A stretch of DNA of 64,000 nt from NCBI RefSeq assembly GCF_016907675.1, contig NZ_JAFBCJ010000001.1, positions 4,588,001-4,652,000 on the forward strand, in the 5' to 3' direction. The position numbers and the translations under genes were made by a program. Shown here piece after piece: positions 55,728 to 64,000 of this stretch. The notes beneath the pieces were generated by a model, which was given only the letters and a program-made list of their open reading frames with translations, did no database searches and was not told where the DNA came from. Numbering within the stretch: position 1 is the first letter of the stretch; each line of letters begins with the position of its first letter. The DNA is from Geodermatophilus bullaregiensis (GTDB lineage: Bacteria; Actinomycetota; Actinomycetes; Mycobacteriales; Geodermatophilaceae).

Positions 55728-57485
55728 TCAGCGGAGCTCGGCCAGGCGCGAGGCGGAGGAGGGCGTCGGCAACAGCTCGCGGCGGGCGCCCACGGCGAGC
55801 AGGGCGACGCCGGTCAGCAGGGCGGCGGCGACCGGCCACACCAGGGCGGAGAGGGCCAGGGCCAGGGTCGTGCCCACGGCCGTCGCAGCGCCGATCTCCA
55901 GCGGCGCGCGCACGCCGGTCGCGGCGGCGGCGACCATCGTGACCGCGCAGGCGACGAGCAGCACGACGGGCCGGACCGCACCCGGCAGCACCACGGCCAT
56001 CGCCGCCGACGGCACCGCGGCCAGCAGCAGAGCCGGCCCCCAGGCCGGCCACGACGCCGCCTCTACCAGGCGCGGTCCCTGGGCGAGCAGCAGCCCGGTC
56101 GCCAGCGGCAGCGTGTACGCCTCCACGACGTGGACGTCGCCGCCGGACACCGCGAGCCAGACGGCGACGACCGCCTGGGCGGCGCCGACGCGCCAGGCGG
56201 ACGACGGCGGGTGCTCGTCGACGGGCCGGGCGGACCAGACCGCCCACTCGACGGTGACCACGGCCTGCACGAGCAGCAGCAGCGCCACGACGTCCCGATC
56301 GGCCTGCAGGGCGACGAGCACCACCGCGGCAGCCGCGCTCCCAGCGGCGGCGACCAGGGTGCCGGCCCGGTCCGCGGCGGGCATCGGCGCGGCGGCCAGC
56401 AGCCCGACGCCGTAGACCACGGTGAGGACGACGGCCGCCGGCACCGCGCCCAGCCAGCCCGCCGGGACCGACAGCACCGCGGCCGCGGCCAGGCAACCGA
56501 TCGCCCAGGGCAGCGCCGACGCCCGCTCGCCGGACCGCCGTCCCGCGACCAGGAGTGTCGGGACGGCCGTGAGCAGGAACAGCGCGACGAGCGCGCCCCA
56601 CTCGCCGCGGGCCGACGACGGCGCCACGGCGGCCAGCGCCATGACGGAGCCGGCGGCGACCGCGACCGGCCGGAACAACCCGCGGCGCCAGCCGTGCAGG
56701 TACTCGGGCAGGGTCGAGGCCAGCAGCACACCGGCGGACCCCACCGCGGTGGTGCCCGGGGTGCCCAGCGTGGCCAGCGAGCCGGACACCGCCGCTCCGG
56801 CCACCGCGCCGGCCAGCACCGGGACGGCGACCGGCGGGCCGAGCAGCGCGTCCAGGTCGGTCCGCAGGCGCGCCGCCAGCAGCCCCGCGGCGGCCGCGAC
56901 CACCAGCAGCGCCGCCAGGTGCCGGGCGGCGCCCGCGCCCGACCACGCCGTCGTCAGACCGCCGGCCACGCCGGCGACCCACCAGGGGAAGGTCGTCAGC
57001 AGGGCGACCCGGGCCACGAGCCGCCGTCCTCCGAGCGCGAGGCCCAGGCCGACCAGGGTGACGGCCAGGAACAGCGAGGGGTGCAGCGGGTCGGGGACGG
57101 CGTCGACGACCCGGAGCACCGCGAGCTGCAGGAACGCCCACGCGGCCAGCGACCAGCCGGCCGTGGTGGGCGCGAGCACCCGCAGGGCGAGGACGAGGGC
57201 CACCAACCCGGCGAGGGCGATCGCGTTCCCGGGCCCCGACCCCCAGGAGGCGGTGCCGGCGAGGCCGGCGGCGCTGAGCGCGAGCGCCTCCCCGGTGCTG
57301 CGCAGCCCGCTCGCCGCCGCGGCGAGCGAGAGGCCCGCGGCCGCGACGGCGAGAGCCAGCGAGAGGTAGCGGGCCGACGCGCCGCCGTCGACGGCCGACA
57401 GCGCGGCGAGCACCACCAGCGCTGCCCCGACGCCGAGCAGCACGTGCAGCGGCCGGGTGTGCGAGGGCAGCCGGGATTCGCCCAC
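55728..57485 (-). CDS. Large polytopic membrane protein, SCO7613-like
   Basis: A 585-residue protein made almost entirely of Ala/Val/Leu-rich membrane helices, around eighteen to twenty of them. The stretch VHVVEAYTLPLATGLLLAQ followed by WPAWGPALLLAAVPS resembles the C-terminal part of actinobacterial membrane proteins annotated after SCO7613; function unknown. GTG at 57485 is chosen because TACGGT lies exactly six bases before it and no ribosome site is present; an upstream ATG at 57530 would put that hexamer within the coding part. It converges with the M50 gene. Confidence 0.7.
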   Translation of the reverse strand: MGESRLPSHTRPLHVLLGVGAALVVLAALSAVDGGASARYLSLALAVAAAGLSLAAAASGLRSTGEALALSAAGLAGTASWGSGPGNAIALAGLVALVLALRVLAPTTAGWSLAAWAFLQLAVLRVVDAVPDPLHPSLFLAVTLVGLGLALGGRRLVARVALLTTFPWWVAGVAGGLTTAWSGAGAARHLAALLVVAAAAGLLAARLRTDLDALLGPPVAVPVLAGAVAGAAVSGSLATLGTPGTTAVGSAGVLLASTLPEYLHGWRRGLFRPVAVAAGSVMALAAVAPSSARGEWGALVALFLLTAVPTLLVAGRRSGERASALPWAIGCLAAAAVLSVPAGWLGAVPAAVVLTVVYGVGLLAAAPMPAADRAGTLVAAAGSAAAAVVLVALQADRDVVALLLLVQAVVTVEWAVWSARPVDEHPPSSAWRVGAAQAVVAVWLAVSGGDVHVVEAYTLPLATGLLLAQGPRLVEAASWPAWGPALLLAAVPSAAMAVVLPGAVRPVVLLVACAVTMVAAAATGVRAPLEIGAATAVGTTLALALSALVWPVAAALLTGVALLAVGARRELLPTPSSASRLAELR

Positions 57486-57491
57486 TCCCCG

Positions 57492-57497
57492 ACCGTA
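57492..57497 (-). promoter_or_regulatory. -10 element for the large membrane protein gene
   Basis: Minus-strand TACGGT with exactly six bases to the GTG at 57485, implying a leaderless message and supporting that start. Confidence 0.5.
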
Positions 57498-57526
57498 GGG
57501 GCGGGGAGGGGCGGAACGCGCGCCGA

Positions 57527-58291
57527 TCACCGGATCGGGACGTCGGTGGTGCGGTCCACGTGGTGGGGCCCGTGGTGACCAGCCGACGGGCCGGGGCCCG
57601 GTGCTGCGTCCTCCGGCTCGATCCAGCCCGGGCGGATCAGTTCGTGCTCGTAGGCGAAGACGACCAGCTGCACCCTGTCGTAGACGTGCAGCTTGGCCAG
57701 CAGGTGTCCGATGTGCGTCTTCACGCTGCTCGGAGCCAGGTCCAGTGCCGTGGCGATCTCGAGGTTCGTCAGGCCCCGCGCGACGAGGCGCAGCACGTCG
57801 CGTTCCCGGACCGTGAGCGCGGCGACCGCAGGGTCCGCGCCGTCGGACGCGATCCGCGGCATGCTGCCGGCGCGCAGGTCGAGCAACCGTCTGGTGATCG
57901 AGGGGGACAGGAAGGCGTGACCCGCCGCGATCACCCGGACGGCGTGCACCAGCTCCTCCGGGGTCGCGTCCTTGACGAGGAACCCGCTGGCGCCGGCCCG
58001 CAAGGCGTCGATGATGTGCTCGTCGAGGTCGAAGCTGGTCATCACCAGGACCCGGACCGGCGTCCCGCCGGCCATGGCCACCAGCCGCCTCGTCGCCTCG
58101 ATGCCGTCCATGATCGGCATGTGCAGGTCCATCACGACGACCGACGGCCGTAGCCGCGCGGCCATCCGCACGACCTCCGCGCCGTCGCCCGCCACACCGG
58201 CCACCGACAGGTCGGGCTCGGCGTCGAGACAGGTGCGCAGGGCCGTCCGCATCAGTGGCTGGTCGTCGGCGATGACGACCGTCGTCGTCAT
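57527..58291 (-). CDS. NarL/LuxR-type response regulator
   Basis: A 254-residue response regulator. The receiver domain (1-120) has the acidic pair DD near residue 9, the phospho-acceptor Asp in VVVMDLHMP and the Lys in FLVKDATPEE. The LuxR-type HTH (about 160-225) reads LTVRERDVLRLVARGLTNLEIA. The ATG overlaps the stop of the sensor kinase gene by four bases, so the two form one two-component system. A Pro/Gly/His-rich tail of about 30 residues ends the protein. Confidence 0.93.
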   Translation of the reverse strand: MTTTVVIADDQPLMRTALRTCLDAEPDLSVAGVAGDGAEVVRMAARLRPSVVVMDLHMPIMDGIEATRRLVAMAGGTPVRVLVMTSFDLDEHIIDALRAGASGFLVKDATPEELVHAVRVIAAGHAFLSPSITRRLLDLRAGSMPRIASDGADPAVAALTVRERDVLRLVARGLTNLEIATALDLAPSSVKTHIGHLLAKLHVYDRVQLVVFAYEHELIRPGWIEPEDAAPGPGPSAGHHGPHHVDRTTDVPIR

Positions 58292-59463
58292 CGGGCGCTC
58301 CCCCCGGCCATCGGGAGCTCGGCCGTCACCCGGAACCCCGAGTCGGCGTCCGGGCCTGCGTGCAGGTCCCCGCCGAGCATCGCGACCCGCTCGCGCATGC
58401 TGATCAGCCCGTGGCCCAGGGACGTCGACCCGGTGACCCCACGTCCCCGGTCCCGCACCTCCACGCCCAGGGCCGCCTCGCCGTAGGTGAGCGTGACGCT
58501 GGCGCGCGTCGGTCCCGCGTGCTTCAGGCTGTTGGTCAGCGACTCCTGGATGATCCGGAAGGCGTGCAGCTCCACGGCGGCGGGCAGGTGCCGCGGCGTC
58601 CCGACGACCGTCAGGTCGACCGGCAGCCCGGCCTGCTGCAGCCCGGTGAGCAGCCACGGCACGCTCTGCAGGCTCGCCGGCGCCGGGGACCCGGTGTCCG
58701 CGTCGCCCGTCCTCAGCAACCCGAGCAGGCGACGCAGGCCCTGCACGGCGTCCCGACCGACGGTCTCGATCGAGGCCAGCGCGTCCAGGGCGGTCCCGGG
58801 CTGCTCGTCGAACACCCGCCGGGCCGCCGCCGCCTGCGCCACCATCACGCTCACGTCGTTGGCGACGACGTCGTGCACCTCACGGGCGATGCGTTCCCGC
58901 TCCTGCCGCACGGCCGACCGGATCCGGCCGTCCTGCTCGCGTGCCAGCACGGCGGTCCGCTGCTCGGCGAGCGTCGTCCGCGCACGGCTCAGGGCCACGC
59001 CGTAGCCGACCGTCACGACGGCCGACACCGACACGAGGTACACGTAGAACTGGTCGTCGTCGAGCGGCATGACCCCGGTGGACGAGCCCACCGCCAGTGC
59101 ACCGACGTACGCCGCCGTGGCCGAGCCGCTGAGCAGCGGCCGCTTCGCGACCGCCACGGCGTACAGGGCGATCAGCACGCCGAGGGGCAGCGGTGCAGGG
59201 CGGTGACCGAACGCCTGGTAGGCGACGTCCGCCGCGCCGTTCAGGGCGAGGACCGACAGCGGGGCAGCCCGCCGGAAGGCCAGCGCGAGCGCGCCCGCCA
59301 CCAGGAACGACCTCCCGACCAGGTCCGGTGGGGGCAGCGTCACCTGGTCGTGGTCGGTCAGCGAGACCGTGAAGCCGATCTCCAGGAGGACGGCCACCAG
59401 CACGGCCAGCACGAGGTCGCCTCCGGACACCGACCTCTGGCTGTCGGAGCCGGTACTCCTCAT
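58288..59463 (-). CDS. Two-component sensor histidine kinase (HisKA_3 type)
   Basis: A 391-residue NarX/DesK-type kinase. Four to five hydrophobic helices in the first 170 residues form the membrane sensor; a short coiled coil leads to the HisKA_3 box RERIAREVHDVVANDVSVMV with the phospho-His; the ATPase domain has FRIIQESLTNSLKHA, VEVRDRGRG and LGHGLISMRERV. The start is ATG at 59463, with GGAGGT seven bases upstream. It is divergent from the RND pump gene and may control it (inference). Confidence 0.92.
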   Translation of the reverse strand: MRSTGSDSQRSVSGGDLVLAVLVAVLLEIGFTVSLTDHDQVTLPPPDLVGRSFLVAGALALAFRRAAPLSVLALNGAADVAYQAFGHRPAPLPLGVLIALYAVAVAKRPLLSGSATAAYVGALAVGSSTGVMPLDDDQFYVYLVSVSAVVTVGYGVALSRARTTLAEQRTAVLAREQDGRIRSAVRQERERIAREVHDVVANDVSVMVAQAAAARRVFDEQPGTALDALASIETVGRDAVQGLRRLLGLLRTGDADTGSPAPASLQSVPWLLTGLQQAGLPVDLTVVGTPRHLPAAVELHAFRIIQESLTNSLKHAGPTRASVTLTYGEAALGVEVRDRGRGVTGSTSLGHGLISMRERVAMLGGDLHAGPDADSGFRVTAELPMAGGSAR

Positions 59464-59680
59464 CCCCGTGACCTCCCCCGAGGAGGACACCGGTCTCCCC
59501 CTGTGGTGCCCGCCGGGACGCCGGATGGTGCGCATCGCACTGTCCCGCAGGAGGACGCGGACGGGCAAGGGATCTCGTTAGCGTCCAGCCGCGCACTCTC
59601 CGGCCGTCCGGGGCGGGAAGCCGTTCGCCGGAGCGGCGCGGAGCACCACACGACTCGGATCCGATCGGAGAGGGTCACCC

Positions 59681-62600
59681 ATGGTGAGCTGGCTGATCGG
59701 GTCCGCCGTGCGGCTGCGTCGCCTGGTGGTCGCGGGTGTCGTCGCGGTGCTGGCGCTGGGGCTGGTGCAGTTGCAGCAGGCGACGGTCGACGTCTACCCG
59801 GAGTACGAGCCGACGGTCGTGCAGGTGCAGACCGAGGCGTTGGGCCTCTCCGCGCTGGAGGTCGAGCAGCTGATCACCGTCCCGCTGGAGCAGAACCTGC
59901 TCAACGGCATCCCGCGGCTCGCGGAGATCCGCTCCCGTTCCATGTCCGGGCTCTCGGTCGTCGACCTGGCCTTCGAGACGGGTACCGAGCTCTACCTCGC
60001 CCGCCAGCTGGTGCAGGAGCGGATGGCGCGCAGCAGCCTGCTGCCCAAGGTCGGGCACCCGCCGACCATGATCCAGGCGACGGCCAGCGCGAGCCGCGTC
60101 GCCATGGTCGGCATGCGGTCGGACGACGTCCCGCTCATCGAGATGTCCGTCCTCGCCCAGTGGCACATGCGGCCCAGGCTGATGAGCATCCCGGGCGTCG
60201 CCAACGTCTCGATCTGGGGACTGCGGGACCGCCAGCTGCAGGTGCGGATCGACCCGGAGCGGCTGGTCGCCAGCAACGTCACGCTGACCCAGCTCATCAC
60301 CACCACGGGCAACGCGCTGTGGGTGTCCCCGCTGAGCTTCGTGCAGGCGTCCACGCCGGGCACGGGCGGGTTCCTCGAGTCGCCGAACCAGCGCATCGGC
60401 GTCCAGCACGTCTCGCCCGTCACCGACTCCGGTCAGCTGGCCGACGTGACCGTCCAGCGAGCCGACGGTGCACCCGTCCGGCTCGGGGACGTCGCCGACG
60501 TCCGGGAGGACCACCCGCCGTTGATCGGCGACGCCAGCTCCGCCGGCGAGCAGGGGCTCGTGCTGGTCGTCGAGCGCTTCCCGGACGCCGACACGGCCCA
60601 GGTCGGCCGCGACGTGGAGGCCGCGCTCGAGGCGATGGCGCCCGGGCTGTCCGGCATCACCCTCGACCCCACGGTCTACCAGCCGAGGGCGTACCTGGAC
60701 ACTGCGCTGGGACGTCTCGGCCTCGCCGTGCTGATCGGCCTGCTGCTCGCGTTCGCCGTGGTCCTCGTGGTCTCGTCCTCGTGGCGGGTCGCGGTCATCG
60801 CCGTCGTCTCGGTCGCGACCTCGCTGGTCGGTGCCCTGTACGTGCTGCACCTCCGGGACACGACGCTCACCACCATGACCGTCGTCGGGCTCGCCGCCGT
60901 CACGGCCCTCGTCGTCGACGACGCGGTCGGGGACGCGCTGGAGCTGCGCGCGCGCTTCGACCGCCGCCGCGAGGCCGGGGACTCGCCGGTCGGCGCCCTG
61001 GTCGCGGGCGCACTGGTCCCGCGGCGCGGCGCCCTGGCCTACGCGACGGTCGTCGTCCTGGTCGCCGTGACCCCGCTCCTGCTGCTGAGCGGGACGGCCG
61101 GTGCGTTCGCCCGGCCGGCGGTGCTGAGCTTCGCCCTCGCCGCCCTGCTCTCCCTGCTGGTGGCTCTCGTCGTCACGCCGACCCTGGCCGTCGCGCTGCT
61201 CGGTGGGCGGGGCGCCCGCCCGGCCCCGCCTCCCCGGTCCACCGGCTGGGTCCACCGGGGGGTCGACCGGCTGGCGCCGTCCGTCGGGCGCCGGGGCCCC
61301 GCCGTGGTGGCCCTGGTGCTGCTCCTCGGGCTGGGCGTCGTCGCCGGTGTCCAGTTCCGTCCCGATGGCGTGCTCCCGGAGCCGCACGAGCGCAACGTGC
61401 TGGTCCGGCTCGAGGCCGCGCCGGGGACGTCCCTCGGCGAGATGGACCGGATCACCGGTCGCGCCGCCGGGGAACTGCGGGGCCTGCCCGGCGTCGAGTC
61501 CGCCGCCACCCACGTCGGACGAGCGGTCGGCGGGGACGCGGTCGTGGACGTGGACGCCGGCGAGATCTGGCTCGCCATCGGTGAGGACGCCGACCACGCC
61601 GCCACCCTCGACGCGATCCGGGCGACGGTGGCCGGCTACCCCGGTCTGGCCGGCGAGGTCCGCTCCTACGTGCAGGGCCGGCTGGCGTCGGCCGGTGACC
61701 CCCGGGGGGACGAGCTGGTCGTCCGGGTCTACGGCCAGGACTTCGGCACCATCCGCGAGACGGCGGACATGGTGCAGGAGGCCCTCGCCACGGTGGAGGG
61801 CGTGGTCACGCCCGTGGTGGAGCCGCAGCCCCGCCAGCCCGTCGCGGAGGTGCGCGTGGACCTGGACGCCGCCCAGCAGTACGGCGTCAAGCCCGGGGAC
61901 GTGCGACGTGCCGCCAGCACCGTGGTCTCCGGACTGGTGGTGGGCAGCCTCTACGAGCAGCAGGCGATCTTCGAGGTCGTCGTCTGGGGCGACGCGGCCA
62001 CGCGGCAGAGCATCCTCGACATCGAGGCCCTGCTGATCGACACCCCGTCCGGAGCGCAGGTGCCGCTGGGTGCCGTCGCCGACGTCGTGCAGACCTCCGA
62101 TCCGACGGTCATCACGCACGACGCCGTCTCCCGGAGCCTGGACGTCACCGCACGGGTCCAGGGCCGGGACCGCGGTGAGGTCTCGGACGACGTGACCACC
62201 CGGTTGCAGGAGCTCAGCTACCCCTACGAGTACCGCGCCGAGGTGATCGACGACGCCGGCGACCGCGCCGACGTGCAGCAGTGGCTCGTCCTGGCCGTCC
62301 TGGTCGTCGTGGGGCTGGTCTTCCTGCTGCTGCAGGCGGCCACGAGCAGCTGGCGCGGGGCCGCGGCGCTGGTGCTCTGCCTGCCTCTGGCCGGCGTGGG
62401 CGGTCTCGCCGCCGGGACGCTGCTGGGCAGCGCCGGCTCGCTGCCGGTGCTCGCGGCGATCGCCTCCGCGGTGGCGCTGGCGGTCCGGCAGGCACTGGTC
62501 CTGGTGCGCCGGGCGCAGGCGCTCGCCGCCGGGACCGGCGTGCGGGACGCCACCGCGGCGATGCGACGGGCGGTCGAGGAGAAGGCGCCGGCGGTGGTGG

Positions 62601-63379
62601 TCGTCGTCCTCACCACCGCCGCGGCCTTCCTGCCGGCCGCGGTCGTGCCGCGCGGCGCCGGGCTGGAGCTGCTGGGCCCGTTCGCGGTCACCCTGCTGGC
62701 CGGGCTGGTCACGTCCACGCTGGTCGTCCTCGTCCTGGTCCCCGCGCTCCTCCCGGCCGTCGGGGCCCTGACCCCGACCACCGGCGGACCCGACGACGTC
62801 TTCGCCGGGCGACACGAGGCCCGCGAGGACGACGAGGACGTGGAGGACGACGAGGACGAGGGCGTCCGGCAGGAGACGGGCCCGCGGCGGGCCGACGGCC
62901 GGCCGGGCACGGGACGGGAGCGAGGGAGCACCGTGATGACCAGCAGCCCCGCCAGGCTCGCGTCGTTCCTCGTCGCCGCCGGCCTGGTCGTGACCGGGTG
63001 CTCGGGGACCGCGCAGGGAACCGACGCGGCGGCCGGCGAGGAGCCCGCCGTGCTGGAAGTGGCCGACGACGGCGAGCCGGGGCGGATCACCCTCACCAGG
63101 GAGGCCCGGGATCGCATCGGGCTCGAGACCGAGGCGGTCGCGACGTCGCCGGACGGGCTGTCCATCCCCTACGGAGGGGTCGTCTACGACAACGAGGGAG
63201 AGGCGTGGACCTTCGCCGTGGTCGGTGAGCGGACCTACCAGCGCGCCCCGATCAGCATCCTCGACATCGTCGACGACCGGGCGCTGCTCGGCGCGGGTCC
63301 CGCACCCGGCACCGAGGTGGTGACCGTGGGCGCCGCCTTGCTGGTGGGCGTGGAGGCGGGCATCAGCGGTGGTGAGTGA
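59681..63379 (+). CDS. RND efflux transporter (CusA-like) fused in frame to its lipoprotein adaptor
   Basis: A continuous frame of 1232 residues. Residues 1 to about 1045 are a heavy-metal-type RND pump: first helix, VDVYPEYEPTVVQVQTEALGLS, helix 4 with VVDDAVGD, two large extracytoplasmic domains and helices to about 1035. An acidic stretch (EDDEDVEDDEDEG) follows. Residues 1086-1232 are a lipoprotein with signal and lipobox VTGC and a CusB/HlyD-like fragment ending GTEVVTVGAALLVGVEAG. In relatives pump and adaptor are separate genes. ATG at 59681 has AGAGGG upstream. Export of metal or drug with proton antiport is expected; the substrate is unknown. Confidence 0.8.
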   Translation: MVSWLIGSAVRLRRLVVAGVVAVLALGLVQLQQATVDVYPEYEPTVVQVQTEALGLSALEVEQLITVPLEQNLLNGIPRLAEIRSRSMSGLSVVDLAFETGTELYLARQLVQERMARSSLLPKVGHPPTMIQATASASRVAMVGMRSDDVPLIEMSVLAQWHMRPRLMSIPGVANVSIWGLRDRQLQVRIDPERLVASNVTLTQLITTTGNALWVSPLSFVQASTPGTGGFLESPNQRIGVQHVSPVTDSGQLADVTVQRADGAPVRLGDVADVREDHPPLIGDASSAGEQGLVLVVERFPDADTAQVGRDVEAALEAMAPGLSGITLDPTVYQPRAYLDTALGRLGLAVLIGLLLAFAVVLVVSSSWRVAVIAVVSVATSLVGALYVLHLRDTTLTTMTVVGLAAVTALVVDDAVGDALELRARFDRRREAGDSPVGALVAGALVPRRGALAYATVVVLVAVTPLLLLSGTAGAFARPAVLSFALAALLSLLVALVVTPTLAVALLGGRGARPAPPPRSTGWVHRGVDRLAPSVGRRGPAVVALVLLLGLGVVAGVQFRPDGVLPEPHERNVLVRLEAAPGTSLGEMDRITGRAAGELRGLPGVESAATHVGRAVGGDAVVDVDAGEIWLAIGEDADHAATLDAIRATVAGYPGLAGEVRSYVQGRLASAGDPRGDELVVRVYGQDFGTIRETADMVQEALATVEGVVTPVVEPQPRQPVAEVRVDLDAAQQYGVKPGDVRRAASTVVSGLVVGSLYEQQAIFEVVVWGDAATRQSILDIEALLIDTPSGAQVPLGAVADVVQTSDPTVITHDAVSRSLDVTARVQGRDRGEVSDDVTTRLQELSYPYEYRAEVIDDAGDRADVQQWLVLAVLVVVGLVFLLLQAATSSWRGAAALVLCLPLAGVGGLAAGTLLGSAGSLPVLAAIASAVALAVRQALVLVRRAQALAAGTGVRDATAAMRRAVEEKAPAVVVVVLTTAAAFLPAAVVPRGAGLELLGPFAVTLLAGLVTSTLVVLVLVPALLPAVGALTPTTGGPDDVFAGRHEAREDDEDVEDDEDEGVRQETGPRRADGRPGTGRERGSTVMTSSPARLASFLVAAGLVVTGCSGTAQGTDAAAGEEPAVLEVADDGEPGRITLTREARDRIGLETEAVATSPDGLSIPYGGVVYDNEGEAWTFAVVGERTYQRAPISILDIVDDRALLGAGPAPGTEVVTVGAALLVGVEAGISGGE
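62936..63379 (+). CDS. Adaptor lipoprotein, possible independent start inside the fusion
   Basis: ATG at 62936 with GAGGGAG eight bases upstream would give a 147-residue lipoprotein: hydrophobic signal ending LVVTGC, then a linker and a short CusB-type adaptor domain (GRITLTREARDRIGLETEAV, PYGGVVYDNEGEAWTF, GTEVVTVGAA). It is in the same frame as the pump gene, with no stop between. In the +1 frame a TGA overlaps this ATG as TGATG, the usual gene junction. I think the lipoprotein is translated from here and that the fusion is recent or an assembly error. Confidence 0.6.
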   Translation: MTSSPARLASFLVAAGLVVTGCSGTAQGTDAAAGEEPAVLEVADDGEPGRITLTREARDRIGLETEAVATSPDGLSIPYGGVVYDNEGEAWTFAVVGERTYQRAPISILDIVDDRALLGAGPAPGTEVVTVGAALLVGVEAGISGGE

Positions 63380-63381
63380 CG

Positions 63382-64000
63382 GTGGCCCGGCGGACGCTGA
63401 TGGCCTGGACGGTCGCCACCAGCCTGAGGTTCCGGTACCTGGTCGCCGCCGGCGGTGTCCTGCTCATGGGGCTGGGCGTCGTCCTCCTCCCGCAGTCGCG
63501 CCTGGACGTGTTCCCCGAGTTCGCGCCCCCCCGGGTGATCGTCCAGACCGGGGCGCTGGGGCTCGCGACGACCGACGTCGAGGAGCTGATCACCGTCCCG
63601 CTCGAGCAGGCGCTCAACGGTGTGGAGGGTCTGGACGTCCTCCGGTCCAAGTCGGTGCCCCAGCTGTCCAACATCGAGCTCGTCTTCGAGTCCGACGTCG
63701 ACCTGATGGAGGCCCGGCAGCTCGTGCAGGAACGGATCGCCGGGGTCTCGGCGACCCTGCCGTCGTGGGCCGCGCCGCCGGAGATCCTCGCGCCCGCCTC
63801 GGCGACCGCCCGTGCCGTCAAGATCGGGATCACGTCGACGGACCACTCGCTCATCCAGGTGTCGGTGTCGGCGTACTACGTGATCAGGGCGCGGCTCATG
63901 GCGGTGCCGGGCGTCGCGAACGTGATGCTGTGGGGGCAGCGCAAGGACCAGCTCCAGGTCCAGGTGGACCCGGCCGCGATGGCCGAGCTGGACGTGACGC
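63382..64000 (+). CDS. Second RND efflux transporter, N-terminal part (cut by window edge)
   Basis: The first 206 residues of another CusA-type RND pump: opening helix at about 13-32, LDVFPEFAPPRVIVQTGALGL, VEELITVPLEQALNGVEGL, then the porter region with VPGVANVMLWGQRKDQLQVQVDP. It is about as long-range similar to the preceding pump as typical paralogues. The GTG at 63382 lies two bases after the adaptor stop; ATG 63400 is an alternative. The frame is open to base 64000. It completes a pump-adaptor-pump arrangement. Confidence 0.88.
   Translation, partial: MARRTLMAWTVATSLRFRYLVAAGGVLLMGLGVVLLPQSRLDVFPEFAPPRVIVQTGALGLATTDVEELITVPLEQALNGVEGLDVLRSKSVPQLSNIELVFESDVDLMEARQLVQERIAGVSATLPSWAAPPEILAPASATARAVKIGITSTDHSLIQVSVSAYYVIRARLMAVPGVANVMLWGQRKDQLQVQVDPAAMAELDVT

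Noticed and set aside
59675-62815. Antisense open frame of over 1000 codons opposite the RND pump
   Set aside because: It is the reverse of a GC-rich membrane protein gene, without recognisable domains or a ribosome site.

Overview
The window looks like chromosome of a high-GC actinobacterium, most likely a Geodermatophilaceae relative (Blastococcus, Geodermatophilus or Modestobacter type). Visible support: very high GC with GC-saturated third codon positions, many GTG and some TTG starts, and actinobacterial marker genes (whiA, rbpA, opcA, sufR, a DUF222/HNH nuclease with an actinobacterial LexA box). The taxon is an inference from gene content and order; no 16S gene is present. I saw no tRNA, rRNA, CRISPR array, IS element or replication origin.

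Layout. 1-5.1 kb: three tandem AIM24 (DUF124) genes, an S9-peptidase-like protein that has lost its nucleophile serine, and a TerD-family protein with a proline-rich tail; this resembles the envelope/chemical-stress 'Ter' gene sets. 5.2-12.2 kb: a metabolic patch (FMN alpha-hydroxy-acid oxidase, acetamidase/formamidase, two SDR-type proteins, CPBP membrane protease, metallo-beta-lactamase-fold hydrolase, amidase). 12.3-22.6 kb: uvrA and uvrC separated by a roughly 5-kb accessory stretch with a damaged CopC-like gene, an HNH nuclease with an SOS box over its start codon, a poorly defined small ORF, an AraC regulator, a VOC protein, a small membrane protein and a monoacylglycerol-lipase-like hydrolase. 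22.6-33.1 kb: the conserved actinobacterial run rapZ-yvcK-whiA, a membrane diguanylate cyclase, gap-pgk-tpiA, a solute-binding lipoprotein, secG and rbpA. 33.1-41.8 kb (minus strand): pentose-phosphate operon tkt-tal-pgi-zwf-opcA-pgl. 42.1-44.4 kb: haem O synthase ctaB, a frameshifted cold-shock-like gene and haem A synthase ctaA. 44.6-47.2 kb: a ClpC-type unfoldase. 47.3-54.3 kb: the SUF operon sufR-B-D-Rieske-C-S-U-T, closed by a strong hairpin. 54.5-64 kb: site-2 protease with CBS domains, a large polytopic membrane protein, a NarL-type two-component system, and divergently a metal-type RND pump fused in frame to its lipoprotein adaptor, followed by a second RND pump cut by the window edge.

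How the parts work together. Central carbon genes (gap-pgk-tpiA with rapZ/yvcK upstream, and the oxidative plus non-oxidative pentose-phosphate operon) form a classical actinobacterial core. The ctaB/ctaA pair makes haem A for cytochrome oxidase, and suf supplies Fe-S clusters under SufR control. uvrA, uvrC and the LexA-boxed HNH gene belong to DNA damage response. Many genes show a TANNNT hexamer ending six or seven bases before the start codon, suggesting widespread leaderless mRNAs. Several genes look damaged or altered: a csp-like frameshift, a copC remnant, the RND-adaptor fusion and the S9 pseudoenzyme.
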